Assembly: GCF_028640845.1 (NCBI RefSeq)
Contig: NC_080543.1
Coordinates: forward strand, 12,182,858 to 12,246,857
Direction: 5' to 3'
DNA from: Ahaetulla prasina
Lineage: Eukaryota > Chordata > Lepidosauria > Squamata > Colubridae
Length of the DNA: 64,000 nt
Each line of letters starts with the position of its first letter. Positions within the stretch are counted from its first letter, which is position 1. Below, in pieces: positions 10,153 through 19,722 of the stretch. Made by a program: the position numbers and the translations under genes. The notes beneath the pieces were generated by a model that was not told the origin of the DNA, did not search any database, and saw nothing but the letters and a program-made list of their open reading frames with translations.

Positions 10153-10340
10153 CATTTGTTTGAACTTTGGCAGGCAGCTGCGATTTCTCTGCCAGGACTG
10201 ATAAGAGCCGTGAATCCACTGGCTGAAGGCCAGCTCATGGATCTGAAGTGGGGAAGGAGACAGAACAGGTACACGTACAGACATGCATGGACACACATAT
10301 GTGCATACAAAGGCTAGTTAAGATATCTTAATATTTTTTA
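10153..10340 (-). repeat. Left arm of a 188-bp inverted duplication
   Basis: The reverse complement of 10495-10682 with 187 of 188 bases matching and no gap. It holds the 3' 115 bp of the solo LTR at 10568 plus 73 bp of that LTR's flank. It sits inside the SINE D array and is preceded by 'tatttatttatttcgatttt', which resembles an L2 3' tail. Confidence 0.95.
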
Positions 10341-10494
10341 GAACTAGAATAGAACTCACTGTCTCCTGGTGATTGGTCCAAAGTCACCCAGCTAGCTTTC
10401 ATGGCTAAAGCAGAATTCACAGTCTCTTCGGAAACATCAGAAAAGTAAAGAAGTTTCTTTGCAAAGACCACATTGCTCTATGCATTTAAAAGGT

Positions 10495-10682
10495 TAAAAA
10501 ATATTAAGATATCTTAACTAGCCTTTGTATGCACATATGTGTGTCCATGCATGTCTGTACGTGTACCTGTTCTGTCTCCTTCCCCACTTCAGATCCATGA
10601 GCTGGCCTTCAGCCAGTGGATTCATGGCTCTTATCAGTCCTGGCAGAGAAATCGCAGCTGCCTGCCAAAGTTCAAACAAATG
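10495..10682 (+). repeat. Right arm of a 188-bp inverted duplication
   Basis: Includes flank (10495-10567) and the 3' end of the minus-strand LTR (10568-10682). The spacer between the arms is 154 bp. This arm is the likely source copy, because its LTR is complete and has an intact target duplication. The single mismatch is g/a in 'agccRtgaatcc'. Confidence 0.95.
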
Positions 10683-10972
10683 ACTCACAGAGTAAAGCTT
10701 TCAGCTTTTGATGATGCCGCCTCTCTAATCTTCTGAAGCGCGGGTCGATCCAAGCTTGATTATTATTATCAGCTGGGTCTGAAGGCATAGCCTGGGGAAG
10801 GGAGGAATCAGGGGATGACGGCTTCATTACGTCCTCTGACTGGTCTGGTTCTGGCTCCTGGAGCCGAGCCAAAGGAATCGGTGCTCCTGAGGTAAGCCTT
10901 ACCAGCCCTTCCCCCTCACTCTCAGAGTCACTTTTGGGCATGGGGCCAGGTTCGGGAGCTGGAGTCACAACA
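10568..10972 (-). mobile_element. Solo LTR (405 bp)
   Basis: On the minus strand it begins TGTTGTGACTCCAGCTCC and ends GAGACAGAACA. The 5-bp target duplication gtacc is perfect (10563-10567 and 10973-10977). The early part keeps a frame with acidic 'SDSESEGEG' and basic 'FRRLERR', like the other LTRs. No clear TATA box is left. Confidence 0.9.
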
Positions 10973-11402
10973 GTACCATAGACACACATGTACACAAGAG
11001 ATATATGAATATATGTGAATCTATGAATGAATCTGCAGATTTTTTTTTAATTTAAACATCCTTATAAAAATGTGTGAGATAGAAATCTACCCCTGGATGA
11101 AGATAGATGAAGAGTAGACTTATATTGGTTTGTCCGTTCTTAATCCATCTCCTTCAAAATATCTAGGGTTTACGTGAGATTATGTTTGGCGAGGGCTCAA
11201 GCCAGCATAGCAAAAAGCGCATGGGGTTTATCAGAAGGGCTACTATAATCATGGGTGCCTATTCATATTGTTGCAATTATTTTAAGTATTAAACATAGCT
11301 TTGGAAAGTAGGTCGCTCATATTCCAGGGTCACTGCGGCCATTTACTGATCCAAGCCAGCTATTCGGTTTCCAAAAGTGTCATGAACAAATAAGGTTGGA
11401 CT

Positions 11403-11690
11403 CAGGGGTGAAATCCAGCAGGTTCTGACAGGTTCTGGAGAACCGGTAGCAGAAATTTTGAGTAGTTCGGAAAACCAGTAAATATCACCTCACACTGGCC
11501 CCGCCAGTTCCAGATGATCAGGAGGAAATGGGGATTTTGCAGTAACCTTCCCCTGGAGTGGGTAGGGAATGGAGATTTTGCAGTATCCTTCCTCTGCCAT
11601 GCCTACCAAGCCACGCCCACCAAGTCGTGCCATGCCCACCAAGCCATGCCCACAGCACTGTTAATAAAAAAAATTTGAAACCCACCACTG
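11403..11690 (-). mobile_element. hAT MITE
   Basis: Ends are caggggtgaaatccagc and tttgaaacccaccactg. It contains two minisatellite units ('ggggattttgcagtaacc') and repeated 'ccaagccacgcccacc'. No matching 8-bp flanks are seen, so the insertion site has changed or mutated. Confidence 0.85.
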
Positions 11691-12105
11691 TTGCATACCT
11701 ATATATGCTATTCTACAGCTATTCTCTTTCAGGGTAAGCAGAAAGTGCCTGAATATGTGTGAAGTACAAAATAGCAAGCAAGGGGTGGGGTGGGGGGAGA
11801 TTAAAGGAGATTTTTCCTAAAAATGATGTTTCTCCGGAAGGAAATCAACTCTTGACACTCCACTGGCTTTTCAAAATTGCAATGTTTCTCGCTAAATCAG
11901 AGAAGGCGACACATCTCTTGTACAATTCATCATTCATCAAATTTCTATCCCATTTTACTGTGGGAAAGAATCGCTATGGAAGGTTTCCTCTCATCCTTTC
12001 ATCATTATTCTTCTAGGTGTTCTCTCATAAATGTGTCTGTGATGAGGCACACAGATTTGAACATCCTAAAAAAACAACCAACCAACAACCAGGCACTGGT
12101 TTTAG
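11691..12105. other. Interval with no recognised feature
   Basis: No coding or repeat signature beyond short A-rich runs. Confidence 0.55.
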
Positions 12106-12113
12106 GGCTGTTC

Positions 12114-12591
12114 ATAATAGAATAGAATAGAATAGAATTTTATTGGCCAAGTGTGATTGGACACACAAGGAATTTGTCTTGGTGCATATGCTCTCAGTGT
12201 ACATAAAAGAAAAGATACCTTCATCAAGGTACAACATTTGCAACACAAATGATGGTCAATATATCAATATAAATCATAAGGATTGCCAGCAACAAAGTTA
12301 CAGTCATACAGTCATAAGTGGAAAGAGATTGGTGATGGGAATGATGAGAAGATTAATAGTAGTGCAGATTTAGTAAATAGTTTGACAGTGTTGAGGGAAT
12401 TATTTGTTTAGCAGAGTGATGGCCTTCGGGGAAAAACTGTTCTTGTGTCTAGTTGTTCTGATGTGCAGTGCTCTATAGCGTCGTTTTGAGGGTAGGAGTT
12501 GAAACAGTTTATGTCTAGGATGTGAGGGATCTGTAAATATTTCATAAGAAATGATTTTAACTCCAACCCTTAGCCAAAGTCTCTTTGACAC
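12114..12591 (-). mobile_element. Snake1-type CR1/L3 LINE 3' end with AATAG tail
   Basis: On the minus strand this has the end of a reverse-transcriptase ORF (C-terminal 'RTTRHKNSFSPKAITLLN', stop near 12400), a 3' UTR with 'tccaatcacacttggccaat', then (ATTCT)n. LINEs seeding AATAG microsatellites are known from snake genomes; the name is inferred from that pattern. Sister 3' ends lie at 23291, 42158 and 43930. Confidence 0.8.
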
Positions 12592-13140
12592 AATAAGACA
12601 TACAATATTTCTCAGTACACATGCAAAGATTGCATTCCTTTATCTTAGCTTTTTTTTTAAAGTGGGCATTTGTTTTTGCTTGTTTTGTCCTTACTTGTTT
12701 TGCTTTGTGGGAAGCCACCCCCTCCTAGAAGAATGAAATATTTTGAGGAATATTTTTTTTAAAAGGCAGATTATTATATTCCCAAAGGGAGAAATCGAGA
12801 AACATGTTTGTTTGTTTTTTAGAGGCAGAAAGCAACCCCCACTTTCCTTAATAGCTCCAGCAGATGTCAGCACTTAAGTGATAAAGAGCTTATTGATAAA
12901 AAGACAAGTATCTCGATAGTTCTATTCATAAGCAAATACCCTCAACGCAAGAGCCAAAACAGGATTTTTGGTAATCTATTCCAAACAGGATATTTTGAAA
13001 CAAAGACAGAATGGTAGGATTAGAAGCAGCCATCACTCAAGATCCAACACAGGAAAAAGCCATTAAGCCACAATAGGAATTACCCAACACCTTCATTGCA
13101 TCACCTTCAGAAAGGTCAACCAAACTTAGTTCAGACAAAC
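12592..13140. other. Interval with no recognised feature
   Basis: Unique-looking, AT-rich sequence. A short palindrome-poor stretch without repeat ends. Confidence 0.5.
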
Positions 13141-13440
13141 ACCTAGGATTTGTACTTTGCCTATAGAACCAGCTATGACCCCTACATAACCCCTACAAGG
13201 CCCCATGGGAGTCTGACAACAGCCAATAGAATACACATTCTTGCACAGGAACAGGAAGCTCAAGTGCAAAGCCCAAGAGGGTATAAACACCCTCCACTCT
13301 CAACTCCATTTTGTCAGCTGCCCAGAACCACAATCCCATGTGGTTCTGCTTCTCAATAAATCATCCTTCCAATCAGCCTCCATGTTTTCAGTGTCTTTCT
13401 CCCAGCTTGGAATTGAACCAGATGGATATTTCTTCCAATA
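13141..13440 (+). mobile_element. LTR-like sequence (retroviral type, tentative)
   Basis: Promoter-like order: 'agccaatag' (CAAT-like), 'gggtataaac' (TATA-like, near 13280), then 'tcaataaatcatcc' (polyadenylation signal, near 13353), within about 150 bp. This is the U3-R layout of an endogenous retrovirus LTR. Ends and target duplication were not found. It could also be an unrelated promoter-like stretch. Confidence 0.4.
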
Positions 13441-13464
13441 GCTTGTTTTATCCTTTTATCCTTG

Positions 13465-13838
13465 GGCCACAATGGTTTAGTGGTTAAAGATACTGAGCTT
13501 GTCAGCTGAAAATTTGATAGTCTAGGATTCAAAACCTTAACTCCATACAACGAGTTGAGCTCTCATTCCTTGCTCCAGCACCATCCCAACTAGCTGGTCA
13601 AAAGCATGCAAATGTGAGTAGATAAATAAGTACCACTTCGGTGCAAATGTGAGAAGATAAATAGGTACCACTTTGGTGGAAACGTAAGAGCATTCTGTGT
13701 ACCTTTAGCATGTAGCTATGCTGGCCACATGACCATAAAAATTGACTTCAGACAATGCTGGCTCCTTCAGCCAAGTAAAAGAGATGAGCACCGTCCCTAG
13801 AGTCAGACATGACTGGCAGGAAAACCTTTACCTTATCG
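13465..13838 (+). mobile_element. Sauria-type SINE (old copy)
   Basis: tRNA-like head 'gtttagtggttaaagatac', a middle part with 'gctatgctggccacatgacc', and a Bov-B-like tail 'agagtcagacatgactgg' followed by 'aaaacctttacctta'. It is diverged, with a local duplication of 'gataaataagtaccac'. Confidence 0.85.
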
Positions 13839-14187
13839 TCACGAGGTTAGGACAAATTTATATTCCAATTCAGAGAGACATATTCGCTTTAACCTTATTC
13901 TTGTAAATTGCAGTTCAGCCCCTCAAAAAAAAAAGAGAGAGAGCAAATGCTGGGAAATGTGTGTGTATCTGAAGGAGAACACACAAAGAAGAATTTTTTT
14001 AAAAGCACACACAGATCCTTGCTTTATGTCTCACTATATAGATTATGCTGTAGTCATATGCCAGGGTTTGAACTGTAAAGTCATAATTTACATAATAGAC
14101 TTCTAATTCTCCAAAGATTAAGGCATCCAGGCTTAAAAATGACAAGCATTCTCTCTAAGAAGTAGTTAATATGGCGTAGCTATAAGC
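13839..14187. other. Interval with no recognised feature
   Basis: No supported feature. Confidence 0.5.
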
Positions 14188-14200
14188 AGATTTTATCTAG

Positions 14201-14559
14201 GTAAAGGTAAAGGTTCCCCTCGCACATACGTGCTAATCGTTGCCGACATTAGGGGGCAGTGCTAATCTCCGTTTCAAAGCCGAAGAGCCAGCACTGTCCC
14301 AAGACGTCTCCGTGGTCATGTGGCCGGCATGACTCAACACCAAAGGTGCACGGAACGCTGTAACCTTCCCACCAAAGGTGGTCCCTATTTTTTCTACTTG
14401 CATTTTTACATGCTTTCGAAACTGCTAGGTTGGCAGAAGCTGGGACAAGTAACGGGAGCTCACCCCGTTACATGGCAGCACTAGGGATTCAAACTGCTGA
14501 GCTGCCGACCTTTCGATCGACAAGCTCAACGTCCTAGTCCCTGAGCCACCGCGTCCCAT
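14201..14559 (-). mobile_element. Sauria-type SINE with 13-bp target duplication
   Basis: Minus-strand copy from 'gtaaaggtaaaggttcccc' to 'gagccaccgcgtccc'. The 13-bp duplication agattttatctag flanks it at 14188-14200 and 14560-14572. The perfect duplication shows a fairly recent LINE-driven insertion. Box A/B of the tRNA head are readable on the minus strand. Confidence 0.95.
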
Positions 14560-14572
14560 AGATTTTATCTAG

Positions 14573-15215
14573 TTGCTCTCTTTGCTCATGAAGATGTATC
14601 CATGTCTCTCTCCAAACTTCACAGATACAAAGTCAAGGTCTTTTTGAAGGGTAGTTGTATTGTTGGTGGTGTTAAATTGTTTGACGTCGTCAGCAAAAAG
14701 AACACAATCACTTGTAATATGGTCACAGAGATCATTAATGTATAATATGAAGAGTGTTGCTCCAAGAACGCTGTCTTGGGGAATGCCACTTTTGAAAGGA
14801 ACAGGATTTGATAGAGCATTGCTAATTTTGACCACTTGTTGTCTGTTTGACAGGAAAGCTGTTATCCAATTGTGGAGGGGTCCTGAAATGCCGTAAAATT
14901 TTAGTTTCAGGAGAAGTTTGTCATGTACTACTGAGTCAAAAGCTTTACAGAAGTCTATCTAGATCGCATCTATTGCTTTGCCCTGATCAAGATTTGTAGT
15001 CCATATGTTTTTGCAGTGAAGAAGTTGTAAATTACATGATATTTTTTTTCTGAAACCAAATTGTTTATTAGAGAGTAGGTTGTTTATTTCTAGGTGGAGG
15101 GTAATGGATTGGTTGATAGATTCCATTACTTTGCAGGTGACACAGCATAGAGAAATCGGTCTGTAATTTTCAATTAGGCTGGGGTCTCCGATGACCGTGG
15201 CTAGGAGCTGAGTAG
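14573..15215 (-). pseudogene. LINE reverse-transcriptase remnant (CR1/L3 or Rex-like)
   Basis: Minus-strand frames show reverse-transcriptase motifs in order: 'ENYRPISL' (near 15165), 'SNKQFGFRKK' (near 15050), then 'GIPQDSVLGATLF' (near 14770) and 'VLFADDVKQF' (near 14690) with the catalytic FADD. Frameshifts separate the parts and both ends are missing, so it is dead. Clade assignment is tentative. Confidence 0.8.
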
Positions 15216-15529
15216 AGTCTCTCTCTCTCTCTCCCTTAGGATGGTAGAGTACAAAGTATGGAGGTGGGCAAAGGGCTGTAGATGAGGGAGGTGGTACAGT
15301 TTTCCAGCAACTCACCGGGTCCTGATCTGCGGCGGTGGGCGAAGGGCTGGCAAAGGGCTGGTGAAGGGTATATATCTCACACAAAGTAACTCTGGGCAGC
15401 GAACAAGAAAGCCAATCATTAAAACTCAATATAAAGCTCAATTGTTTCAATCAGTTGAGACAATTAAAACACCAACATAAGTAAAATCCAGATTGGGAGA
15501 GGGTTAATTGAGATGTCATCTGCGATACA
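15216..15529. other. Interval with (CT)n and no gene
   Basis: Contains a short (CT)n run near 15220 and repeated 'ggtgggcgaagggctg'-like words around 15265-15365. Nothing else is supported. Confidence 0.5.
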
Positions 15530-15652
15530 TACCCTCAGAGCTGATTCCAGCCACAGCATAGAACAACTCAAAGAAGCAGTGCAAGATCAGAAGATGTGGA
15601 GAAACCTGGCCCATAGAATTACCAAGAGTCAGATACAACTGAATGAATAACC
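15530..15652 (+). mobile_element. Bov-B LINE 3' end
   Basis: Codes in one frame for an 'EAVQDQKMWRNLAHRIT' type end and closes with 'aagagtcagatacaactgaa', the conserved Bov-B 3' end. Only about 120 bp remain. Confidence 0.7.
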
Positions 15653-15768
15653 CCACCATCGTCAGCTGGCACAGCCAACACATCAGCTCTCTGTGTCATG
15701 AGATCCTCAAGCTTGGTGAATAAACCACATTCCGAAGCTTTTGTGAAAGGCCGTAAGGGTTGAGGCGA

Positions 15769-16080
15769 ACTGTCAGGGTTCCGACGGATGCCCTAATTAA
15801 ATCATGAGCCTCGTGCCAAGCTTCAGAAGAAATCCAGGTATTTATTAGGAGCTCCATGTCTGCAGATACCCAAATGAAGCCAACTCTGACCTTACGTAAT
15901 TTACTGCCCTAATCATGACCCTGTTTCCCCCAACCCTTTCCCTGAGGGTGTTTCATCAATCACATTTGCCAACGGAGCAATTTTGCGGGTTGTAGAGACC
16001 ACTCCCCTACCAGCCGCTCTCTGTAACCCTGGGAGACAGCCTTGAGAAAGATATGTCTGGAATGCACTCCTGTCTGTGGC
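15769..16080 (-). mobile_element. LTR-like sequence (tentative)
   Basis: On the minus strand a polyadenylation signal 'ctaataaatacctgg' is followed by an end reading GGAACCCTGACA, so on the plus strand it starts tgtcagggttccgac. This resembles the end of a Gypsy/ERV LTR. No target duplication was found and the far end is uncertain. Confidence 0.4.
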
Positions 16081-16083
16081 TGC

Positions 16084-16404
16084 AGTGTTGCTTAGTTGGT
16101 TTCCCATCCCCCTCGCCTATGGCAACTCGAGAGCAGGCCAGGGATGCTTTGTGAGTTGACACTCCAGAGGGCAGGTGCCATAGCAGAAAAGGTTCCTCTC
16201 CTCAGTTTTGTCAAATGAAACCTGCAATATGCCTCCCCTGGTGGACTTGTTATGATTGGGGTCAGGTGGTTCCTCAGATCCCCTGGCCTTGCCATGTAGG
16301 GCTTTAGAGGTCAAAATCAGCACCTTGAATTGCACCCAGAAGCAAAGCAAGAATCAATAAAGGGGCAGAGATGAAGTATAACCTATGGTCCTCCTATGAA
16401 TACT
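16084..16404 (-). pseudogene. L2-type LINE ORF2 C-terminal remnant, part 1
   Basis: Minus-strand frames show 'VQFKVLILTSKALHG' and 'MAPALWSV', matching the C-terminal part of L2 reverse transcriptases (FK-L-KALHG ... ALWN-LP). Frameshifted. It continues after two younger insertions (solo LTR 16405-16921 and SINE 16929-17150) at about 17151-17250. Confidence 0.6.
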
Positions 16405-16921
16405 TGTTGTGTCTGTGCCCCCCCGAGCCGGGCCTCTGGCCAGAAAGTGACTTGGAAAGTGAGGGGGAAGGGCCATCAGGACTTACCTCGGGAGCACCGG
16501 CTTCCCTGGCTCAGCTCCAGGAGCCAGAGGCAGGCCAGGTGGAGGAGATAACGAGGCCTCCGTCCCCTGACTTTCCCCCCCCAGGCCACGCCTCCAGACC
16601 CAGCTGATGGCAATCAGGTCTGACTGGATCCTAGGTTTCGTAGGCAGGAGAGGAGGGAACAACAGGAGCAGGGGTGGGGCAGGCCTAGGAAGTGCTGAGT
16701 CATGGAGCCATACCCTAAAGGATATAAAGGCAGCAAGAGCTGCTGTGCCTCTTCGTAGCAGGCAAATTAACTGCTTAACTAGGAGCTGAAGTACTGCTTG
16801 ACTCATCGGCATTGAGGGAGATAACAGAGACACTTGGCAGACACTCGTTATTTTGTTGCCAGAGCTGATAGTGCTGGTTAATTAAGCCATCACTCGGACA
16901 GAGGTGAAGGGGGACAGAACA
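16405..16921 (+). mobile_element. Solo LTR (subfamily 2)
   Basis: Begins tgttgtgtctgtgccccc and ends gaagggggacagaaca. Flanks atact and atacc match at 4 of 5. It has a TATA-like 'aggatataaaggcagc' near 16720. The ORF part reads 'SDLESEGEGPSGLTSGAP', close to the LTR at 10568. It interrupts an L2 remnant. Confidence 0.82.
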
Positions 16922-16928
16922 ATACCTA

Positions 16929-17150
16929 TGAGCCACAGTGACGCAGTGATTAGAGTGCAGTACTGCAGTACTGCAATTTGGCAGTTCGAACCTCACTTGG
17001 CTCAAGGTTGACTCAGCCTTCCAACCTTCCGAGGTGGGTAAAATGAGGACCCAAATTGTTGGGGGCAATAGGCTGACTCTGTAAACTGCTTAGAGAGGGG
17101 CTGTAAAGCACTGTAAAGCGGTATATAAGTCTAAGTGCTATTGCTATAAA
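16929..17150 (+). mobile_element. SINE A copy
   Basis: Plus-strand copy from 'gagccacagtgacgcagtg' to 'aagtctaagtgctattgc'. The body 'gaggtgggtaaaatgagg' is clear. Confidence 0.88.
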
Positions 17151-17487
17151 TAACTACCTGGGCCGTTGCATTTTGAACCTGGTGGAGCTTCCAGATATTC
17201 TTCAAGGTCAGCCTCATTCAGAGTGTGTCACAGTAACAAAGTTGAACACAGCACAACTGGCACACAACACAAAGTCCCTCAAAGGCCATCCCGACTGTGA
17301 CTGCCTTACTGATGCAGGTGTGTGTATGTGTATTTTCCCAGTGAAAATTGCTCGTTTCAGTTTGGAAGAGAAAAATCACATACATTCACACTATAAGGCA
17401 GGGATCTCCAACCTTGGCAACTTTAAGCCTGGCGGACTTCAACTCCCAGAATGGGAGTTGAAGTCCTCGAGGCTTAAAGTTACCAAG

Positions 17488-17874
17488 TGTTATGACTCGT
17501 CCTCCCTCCTCTCCTCAGCCGGGCCCCTCCCGTCTCCAACCAGCCTTTTATCAGACTCTGAGTTTGATAATGAAGATGAACGGCCTGTCATGACTCCAGC
17601 CTCCAGCCCTGGCCCCATGCCCGGAGAGGATTCAAGGAGTGAAAGGAGAAGCCCAATAAACCTCACTCATACAGCGTGTGTTCCTTTGGCTCAGCCTTCA
17701 GAGCAGGAAGCCAGCCAGGTGGTGGAATTACCCAGGCCTACTCCCTCTGACCCCTCCCTTTCCCAGACGCTGACAGCAGATCCAGCTGAAGACAATTCAG
17801 GGTGGGAGGACCCTCGCTTCCGGAGATCTGAGAGGCGACGCCAGCAGAAGGAAGGGTGGGGCAGGCCTGGATAA
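17488..17874 (+). CDS. LTR-embedded open frame (unknown product, possibly dead)
   Basis: The open frame runs from the LTR edge to a stop at 17872-17874, about 30 bp before the TATA box, and is also open upstream of the LTR. It reads as an acidic, Pro/Ser-rich stretch ('SPGPMPGEDS') followed by an Arg-rich end ('RFRRSERRRQQKEGWGRPG'). Other LTRs of the window (7351, 30850 minus, 34922) keep the same frame and the same C-terminal end, and length differences between them appear to keep the frame. It may be the tail of a retroelement gene running into U3. No start codon of its own can be defined. I do not recognise the protein. Confidence 0.35.
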   Translation, partial: CYDSSSLLSSAGPLPSPTSLLSDSEFDNEDERPVMTPASSPGPMPGEDSRSERRSPINLTHTACVPLAQPSEQEASQVVELPRPTPSDPSLSQTLTADPAEDNSGWEDPRFRRSERRRQQKEGWGRPG

Positions 17875-18104
17875 ATGCTGAGTCATGGAGCCACACCCCA
17901 CAGCCTATATAAAGGACCTGCTTTTGGCATTCCAACCTTGAGTCAAGCAAAGCCTTAGCTAGTTTGCTGATATCGGACCCTATTGCTGAAGTCACAACTG
18001 CCCTGATAAACATCGAAGGAACTTGGCAAGCTGCAGAGGCTTCGTTGCCAAGTTTGTTACGGACTTCCTTGACTCGTTCGTCAGAGTGGGGGTGGGACAC
18101 GACA
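17488..18104 (+). mobile_element. Solo LTR (617 bp) with 5-bp target duplication
   Basis: Begins tgttatgactcgtcctcc and ends ggtgggacacgaca. The duplication ccaag is perfect (17483-17487 and 18105-18109). The TATA box 'gcctatataaaggacc' is near 17905. The upstream third holds an open frame (see 17488-17874). The internal region of the retroelement is absent. Confidence 0.93.
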
Positions 18105-18131
18105 CCAAGGTTGGAGACCCCTGCTATAAGG

Positions 18132-18608
18132 CCCAGATAATTAGTTTATTTTCCCTTTTAAAGAAAAGATGGGTCTCTTTTGGACAATATAGCATCTGAG
18201 ATCCAGCTGGGTTGTTGCCCCCCCGCCCCCGCAAAATAATCTGTTGTAATAAACGGCTCTGGAAGAAACTTTGCTATGGATGTATATTGTTTCCACTCCA
18301 AACCTTTGGAAGATAGATCAGTTCTGTGCATTGATAAGATAAGACAGCTAAGATAAAGCCTGGTGCTTTGAAGGACAATTTGGGGGGGATCAAGCTAAAA
18401 GCCTGCAACTCAAATACACTTTTCCAGGGAAATGAAAACTGCCAGTTCAGCCACAAATCATTTAAAGGGATAAGGAAAGTTGATAAACTGGGAGATCTCT
18501 GGAAAAGGAGATGGAAGTAATTCTCTAGAAAGAAACGACAACCTCTTTATTCTTTCTAAATCCTATGGTTTTTGTAATCTTGCCCCATAATCTCAGGGTT
18601 GAATTCTA
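18132..18608. other. Interval with no recognised feature
   Basis: No supported feature in these 477 bp. Confidence 0.55.
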
Positions 18609-19192
18609 CAGTAGTAGCCAAAATTATGGAAATCTTTTGGGGAAAGTGTATTTTTGAGGTTTGATGGCAAATAACACCACTTTTTTTTTTTTTTGGAGTT
18701 TCAAGATAACCATATTCCACTGCTGGAATGGCCTGGGAATAGCCCAGACAGATCTTAACCCAATTGAAAATCTGTGGCGCCGACTAAAGAAACTTGTTAG
18801 TCAGAAACGACCCAGCAATAAAACCCAGTTAATAGAAGCAATCATTCAATCTTGGTTTCATGTTTAGCTGCAGAACTAAAAGACTTGGTTCACTCCATGG
18901 GAAGACATTATAAGGCCGTAATTCATGCTAAAGGTTACCCAACTAAGTATTAACTGACGTGATAATTTTTGTATATCTCGTTTTTTTCTACGTGTTTCAT
19001 TTTTCTTCTTTATACAGTAACTGCTCTTCTAATAGCAAATCCTTCATAAAAGTTATTGCATTACATTCTTGATTAAATTATCTTTCCATTGATATATAAT
19101 TTTATGGCACTGCTCCAAAAAAAGTGGTGTTATTAGCTAGTTTTAGAAAATACACTTTTCCCAAAAGATTTCCACAATTTTGGCCACTACTG
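18609..19192 (+). mobile_element. Tc1-like transposon, internal-deletion derivative
   Basis: Terminal inverted repeats are cagtagtagccaaaattatg and its inverse aattttggccactactg, with TA on both sides (18607-18608 and 19193-19194). Inside, 'DLNPIENLWRRLK' keeps the third catalytic residue (E) and its context from a Tc1 DDE transposase. The two D-containing parts are deleted, so it could move only with a transposase supplied elsewhere. The full-length relative would be about 1.6 kb. Confidence 0.93.
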
Positions 19193-19565
19193 TAATTGCC
19201 TCATTCACGTCACCAGACATGTGATGCCTTCTATCCAGTCATAAACTCTTTCAACTCCTCCCCTCAGGACATGCTACAGGGCACTGCATGCCAAAACACT
19301 TGGACACAATAACCATTTTTCCCCCTTGTGTCATCACTCCGCTGAACACCTAATTCCCACAGCCCTGTGTTATGTCTAAGGATATTTACCCATTTACCCA
19401 CTAGTGTGGCTGTATTACAATTATCCTCCTTATCCCTTCTGTTACCTTCTCCTATTGGTATCTTATGATTATATTACTTTGTTGTTTGTATGTACACTGG
19501 GAGCATATGCATCAGAGACAAATTCCTTATGCGTCCAATCAAACTTAGCCAATAAAGCTATATTC
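19193..19565 (+). mobile_element. LINE 3' end related to the Snake1-type family
   Basis: The end reads 'gtccaatcaaacttagccaa' then 'taaagctatattctattct', an older relative of the AATAG-tailed LINE at 12114. The upstream 3' UTR is diverged. Confidence 0.7.
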
Positions 19566-19722
19566 TATTCTAGTCTAGTCTAGTCTAGTCTAGTCTAGTC
19601 TATCTTCTCTTCTCTTCTCTTCTCTTCTCTTCTCTTCTCTTCTCTTCTCTTCTCTTCTCTTCTCTTCTCTTCTCTTCTCTTCCCTTCCCTTCCCTTCCCT
19701 TCCCTTCCCTTCCCTTCCCTAT
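19566..19722 (+). repeat. Pentanucleotide array (TCTAG)n-(TCTTC)n-(TTCCC)n
   Basis: Starts as the tail of the LINE and changes unit twice: about six TCTAG, then about 20 TTCTC-type units (to about 19680), then about eight TTCCC units. It is a pure pyrimidine tract from about 19605 on. The open frame on the minus strand is a repeat artefact. Confidence 0.95.

Larger units (their letters stand above)
17399..18123. mobile_element. Hairpin hAT MITE split by an LTR
   Basis: Left end cagggatctccaacc and right end ggttggagacccctg. The 8-bp target duplication ctataagg is perfect (17391-17398 and 18124-18131). The two halves are inverted copies, but the loop region is shortened compared with 33586. 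The LTR entered the right arm. Confidence 0.92.

Noticed and set aside
10108..10736. Two frames with an identical 48-residue start on opposite strands
   Set aside because: They are the two arms of the inverted duplication of an LTR end, not paralogous genes.
18661..18867. A functional Tc1 transposase gene
   Set aside because: Only the region around the third catalytic residue remains; the other two catalytic blocks and the DNA-binding domain are deleted.
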